A DNA stretch of 6,924 nucleotides, taken from an uncultured Clostridia bacterium (GTDB taxonomy: Bacteria; Bacillota; Clostridia; Oscillospirales; Acutalibacteraceae). Where the stretch lies: NCBI GenBank assembly GCA_947624755.1, contig CANQLQ010000106.1, positions 1 through 6,924 on the forward strand, given 5' to 3'. A program made the position numbers and the translations under genes. The notes under the pieces were generated by a model, which saw only the letters and a program-made list of their open reading frames with translations, was not told where the DNA came from and made no database searches. Positions 5,465 through 6,924 of the stretch are shown piece after piece (the first letter of the stretch is position 1; each line of letters begins with the position of its first letter).

Positions 5465-6837
5465 TGCCGAAAGAGTACCGAACTATAGAAGAAGTTGCAG
5501 GACCTCTTATGCTCGTTCGTGAGGTTGAAGGCGTTGCGTATAATGAGCTTGGTGAAATTGAACTTTCAAACGGCGAAAAAAGAAGATGCCGTGTACTTGA
5601 AGTAGACGGAACCAATGCGCTTGTTCAGCTTTTTGAATCTTCGGCAGGAATAAATCTTGCCCAAAGCAAAGTAAAATTTTTAGGCAGACAAATGGAACTC
5701 GGAGTTTCCGAGGATATGCTCGGACGTGTCTTTGACGGACTCGGAGGGCCGATTGACGGCGGACCGAGTATAATTCCCGAAAAGCGTCTTGATGTAAACG
5801 GCACGCCTATGAATCCCGCCGCAAGAAGTTATCCTCAGGAATTTATTCAGACCGGCATTTCCGCCATTGACGGACTAAACACCCTTGTGCGCGGTCAGAA
5901 ATTACCTATCTTCTCAGCTTCCGGTCTGCCGCACGCCGAACTTGCGGCTCAGATTGCAAGACAGGCAAAGGTAAGGGGAACAGACGAACAGTTTGCTGTT
6001 GTGTTCGCCGCAATGGGTATTACTTTTGAAGAGTCGAACTTTTTCGTTGAATCCTTTCGTGAAACGGGAGCTATCGACCGAACGGTAATGTTTTCAAATC
6101 TTGCAAACGACCCGGCTATTGAAAGAATTGCGACACCGAAAATGGCGCTTACCGCCGCAGAATATCTTGCTTTTGACAAAGGTATGCACGTTCTTGTTAT
6201 CCTTACCGATATCACAAACTATGCCGATGCGCTTCGTGAAGTTTCGGCGGCAAGAAAAGAAGTGCCGGGAAGGCGTGGTTATCCCGGATATATGTATACC
6301 GACCTTGCTTCAATATATGAAAGAGCCGGCAGACAAAAGGGCAAGAACGGCAGTATAACTATGATACCGATTCTTTCAATGCCAGAAGATGACAAAACCC
6401 ATCCGATTCCCGAACTTACAGGATATATCACCGAAGGACAAATTATTCTTTCGCGTGAGCTTTACCGAAAAGGAATTATGCCGCCTATTGATGTTCTGCC
6501 GTCACTTTCAAGACTTAAAGACAAAGGTATAGGCGAGGGCAAAACAAGAGCCGACCACTCAAACACCATGAATCAGCTTTTCTCGGCCTATGCCCGCGGC
6601 AAGGACGCAAAAGAGCTTATGGTTATTCTCGGTGAAGCGGCTCTTACGGATATGGATAAGCTTTATGCAAAATTTGCCGAAGAATTTGAACTTCAATACG
6701 TTTCCCAGGGAAATGAATCCAACCGAAGCATAGAAGAGACGCTTGACATAGGCTGGAAGCTTCTTTCAATTCTTCCAAAAAGTGAGCTTAAAAGAATCAA
6801 AGACGAGTTTATTGAACAATATTACATCGAAACATGA
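5464..6837 (+). CDS. ntpB: V/A-type ATPase subunit B (nucleotide-binding, non-catalytic)
   Basis: Alternates with subunit A in the head and completes each catalytic site from the neighbouring face. The 457 residues are close to the 458 of E. hirae NtpB. It lacks a P-loop: the corresponding place reads SASGLPHAELAAQIARQ (from residue 151), as normal for B. Highly conserved blocks follow, including FRETGAIDRTVMFSNLANDP, LTDITNYADALREVSAARKE, VPGRRGYPGYMYTDLASIYE and MPEDDKTHPIPELTGYITEG. PSLSRLKDKGIGEGKTR holds R350, the arginine finger position known in E. hirae, so the active site is complete. The ATG shares one base with the ntpA stop. The TGA stop is part of the ribosome site for ntpD. Confidence 0.98.
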   Translation: MPKEYRTIEEVAGPLMLVREVEGVAYNELGEIELSNGEKRRCRVLEVDGTNALVQLFESSAGINLAQSKVKFLGRQMELGVSEDMLGRVFDGLGGPIDGGPSIIPEKRLDVNGTPMNPAARSYPQEFIQTGISAIDGLNTLVRGQKLPIFSASGLPHAELAAQIARQAKVRGTDEQFAVVFAAMGITFEESNFFVESFRETGAIDRTVMFSNLANDPAIERIATPKMALTAAEYLAFDKGMHVLVILTDITNYADALREVSAARKEVPGRRGYPGYMYTDLASIYERAGRQKGKNGSITMIPILSMPEDDKTHPIPELTGYITEGQIILSRELYRKGIMPPIDVLPSLSRLKDKGIGEGKTRADHSNTMNQLFSAYARGKDAKELMVILGEAALTDMDKLYAKFAEEFELQYVSQGNESNRSIEETLDIGWKLLSILPKSELKRIKDEFIEQYYIET

Positions 6838-6843
6838 GGTGAG
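6837..6843 (+). promoter_or_regulatory. Ribosome binding site that supports the GTG start of ntpD
   Basis: AGGTGAG starts on the last base of the ntpB stop codon and ends 5 nt before the GTG at 6849. An in-frame ATG at 6858 would leave a 14-nt spacer and shorten the family N-terminus, so GTG is preferred. Confidence 0.7.
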
Positions 6844-6848
6844 AACTT

Positions 6849-6924
6849 GTGGCGGTAATGAATGTAAATCCAACACGAATGGAACTGACTAATCTAAAAA
6901 AGAAGCTTGTTACCGCCCGCAGGG
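6849..6924 (+). CDS. ntpD: V/A-type ATPase subunit D (central axle), N-terminus only; 3' end outside window
   Basis: Central axle of the rotor, a long coiled coil inserted into the A3B3 head and bound to subunit F. Only 25 codons are visible, reading M(GTG)AVMNVNPTRMELTNLKKK and then LVTARR. This matches the family start (roughly M-A-x-L-N-V-N-P-T-R-M-E-L-x-x-L-K-K). It begins 11 nt after ntpB, the expected place in the I-K-E-C-F-A-B-D order. The short length limits the evidence, but motif and position agree. Confidence 0.93.
   Translation, partial: MAVMNVNPTRMELTNLKKKLVTARR

Overview
The window lies inside a V/A-type (ntp) rotary ATPase operon, read entirely on the + strand. The likely source is a moderately AT-rich, low-GC Gram-positive bacterium. 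The gene set and order resemble those of Enterococcus hirae and many anaerobic Clostridia, Shine-Dalgarno sites are strong (AAGGAGG, GGGGAGG), and two genes start with GTG. A gut or rumen Clostridia (Oscillospiraceae-like) origin is an inference from general style; no taxonomic marker is present.

Layout: ntpI (membrane stator subunit, 5' end cut off by the window) - ntpK (rotor ring proteolipid) - ntpE (peripheral stalk) - a 348-nt stretch with no gene on the + strand - ntpC (rotor/ring adaptor) - ntpF (central stalk) - ntpA (catalytic subunit) - ntpB (nucleotide-binding, non-catalytic subunit) - ntpD (central axle, 3' end cut off). Apart from the 348-nt gap, junctions are tight: 8-nt overlap (I/K), 30-nt gap (K/E), 8-nt overlap (C/F), 15-nt gap (F/A), 1-nt overlap (A/B) and 11-nt gap (B/D). 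This is the pattern of one co-transcribed unit.

The products form one machine. A3B3 hydrolyses or makes ATP, D-F-C is the rotor shaft and its coupling to the K ring, E is part of the outer stalk, and I carries the half-channels with the essential arginine. All residues that bind Na+ in the E. hirae NtpK ring have counterparts here, so the enzyme is predicted to move Na+ rather than only H+. P-loop, Walker B and arginine-finger residues in A and B are intact, so the enzyme looks functional.

The unusual part is the gap between ntpE and ntpC. It is not random filler. Its two halves can pair through five nested stems (about 2065-2337), making a long imperfect palindrome with a short direct repeat inside it. 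Its left half holds a 45-codon open frame on the - strand with a well-placed GGGAGG ribosome site. The gene after it, ntpC, is the only one in the window without a recognisable ribosome site. The region could be an inserted miniature inverted-repeat element, a structured intra-operon RNA, or a small antisense gene. The sequence alone does not decide between these.
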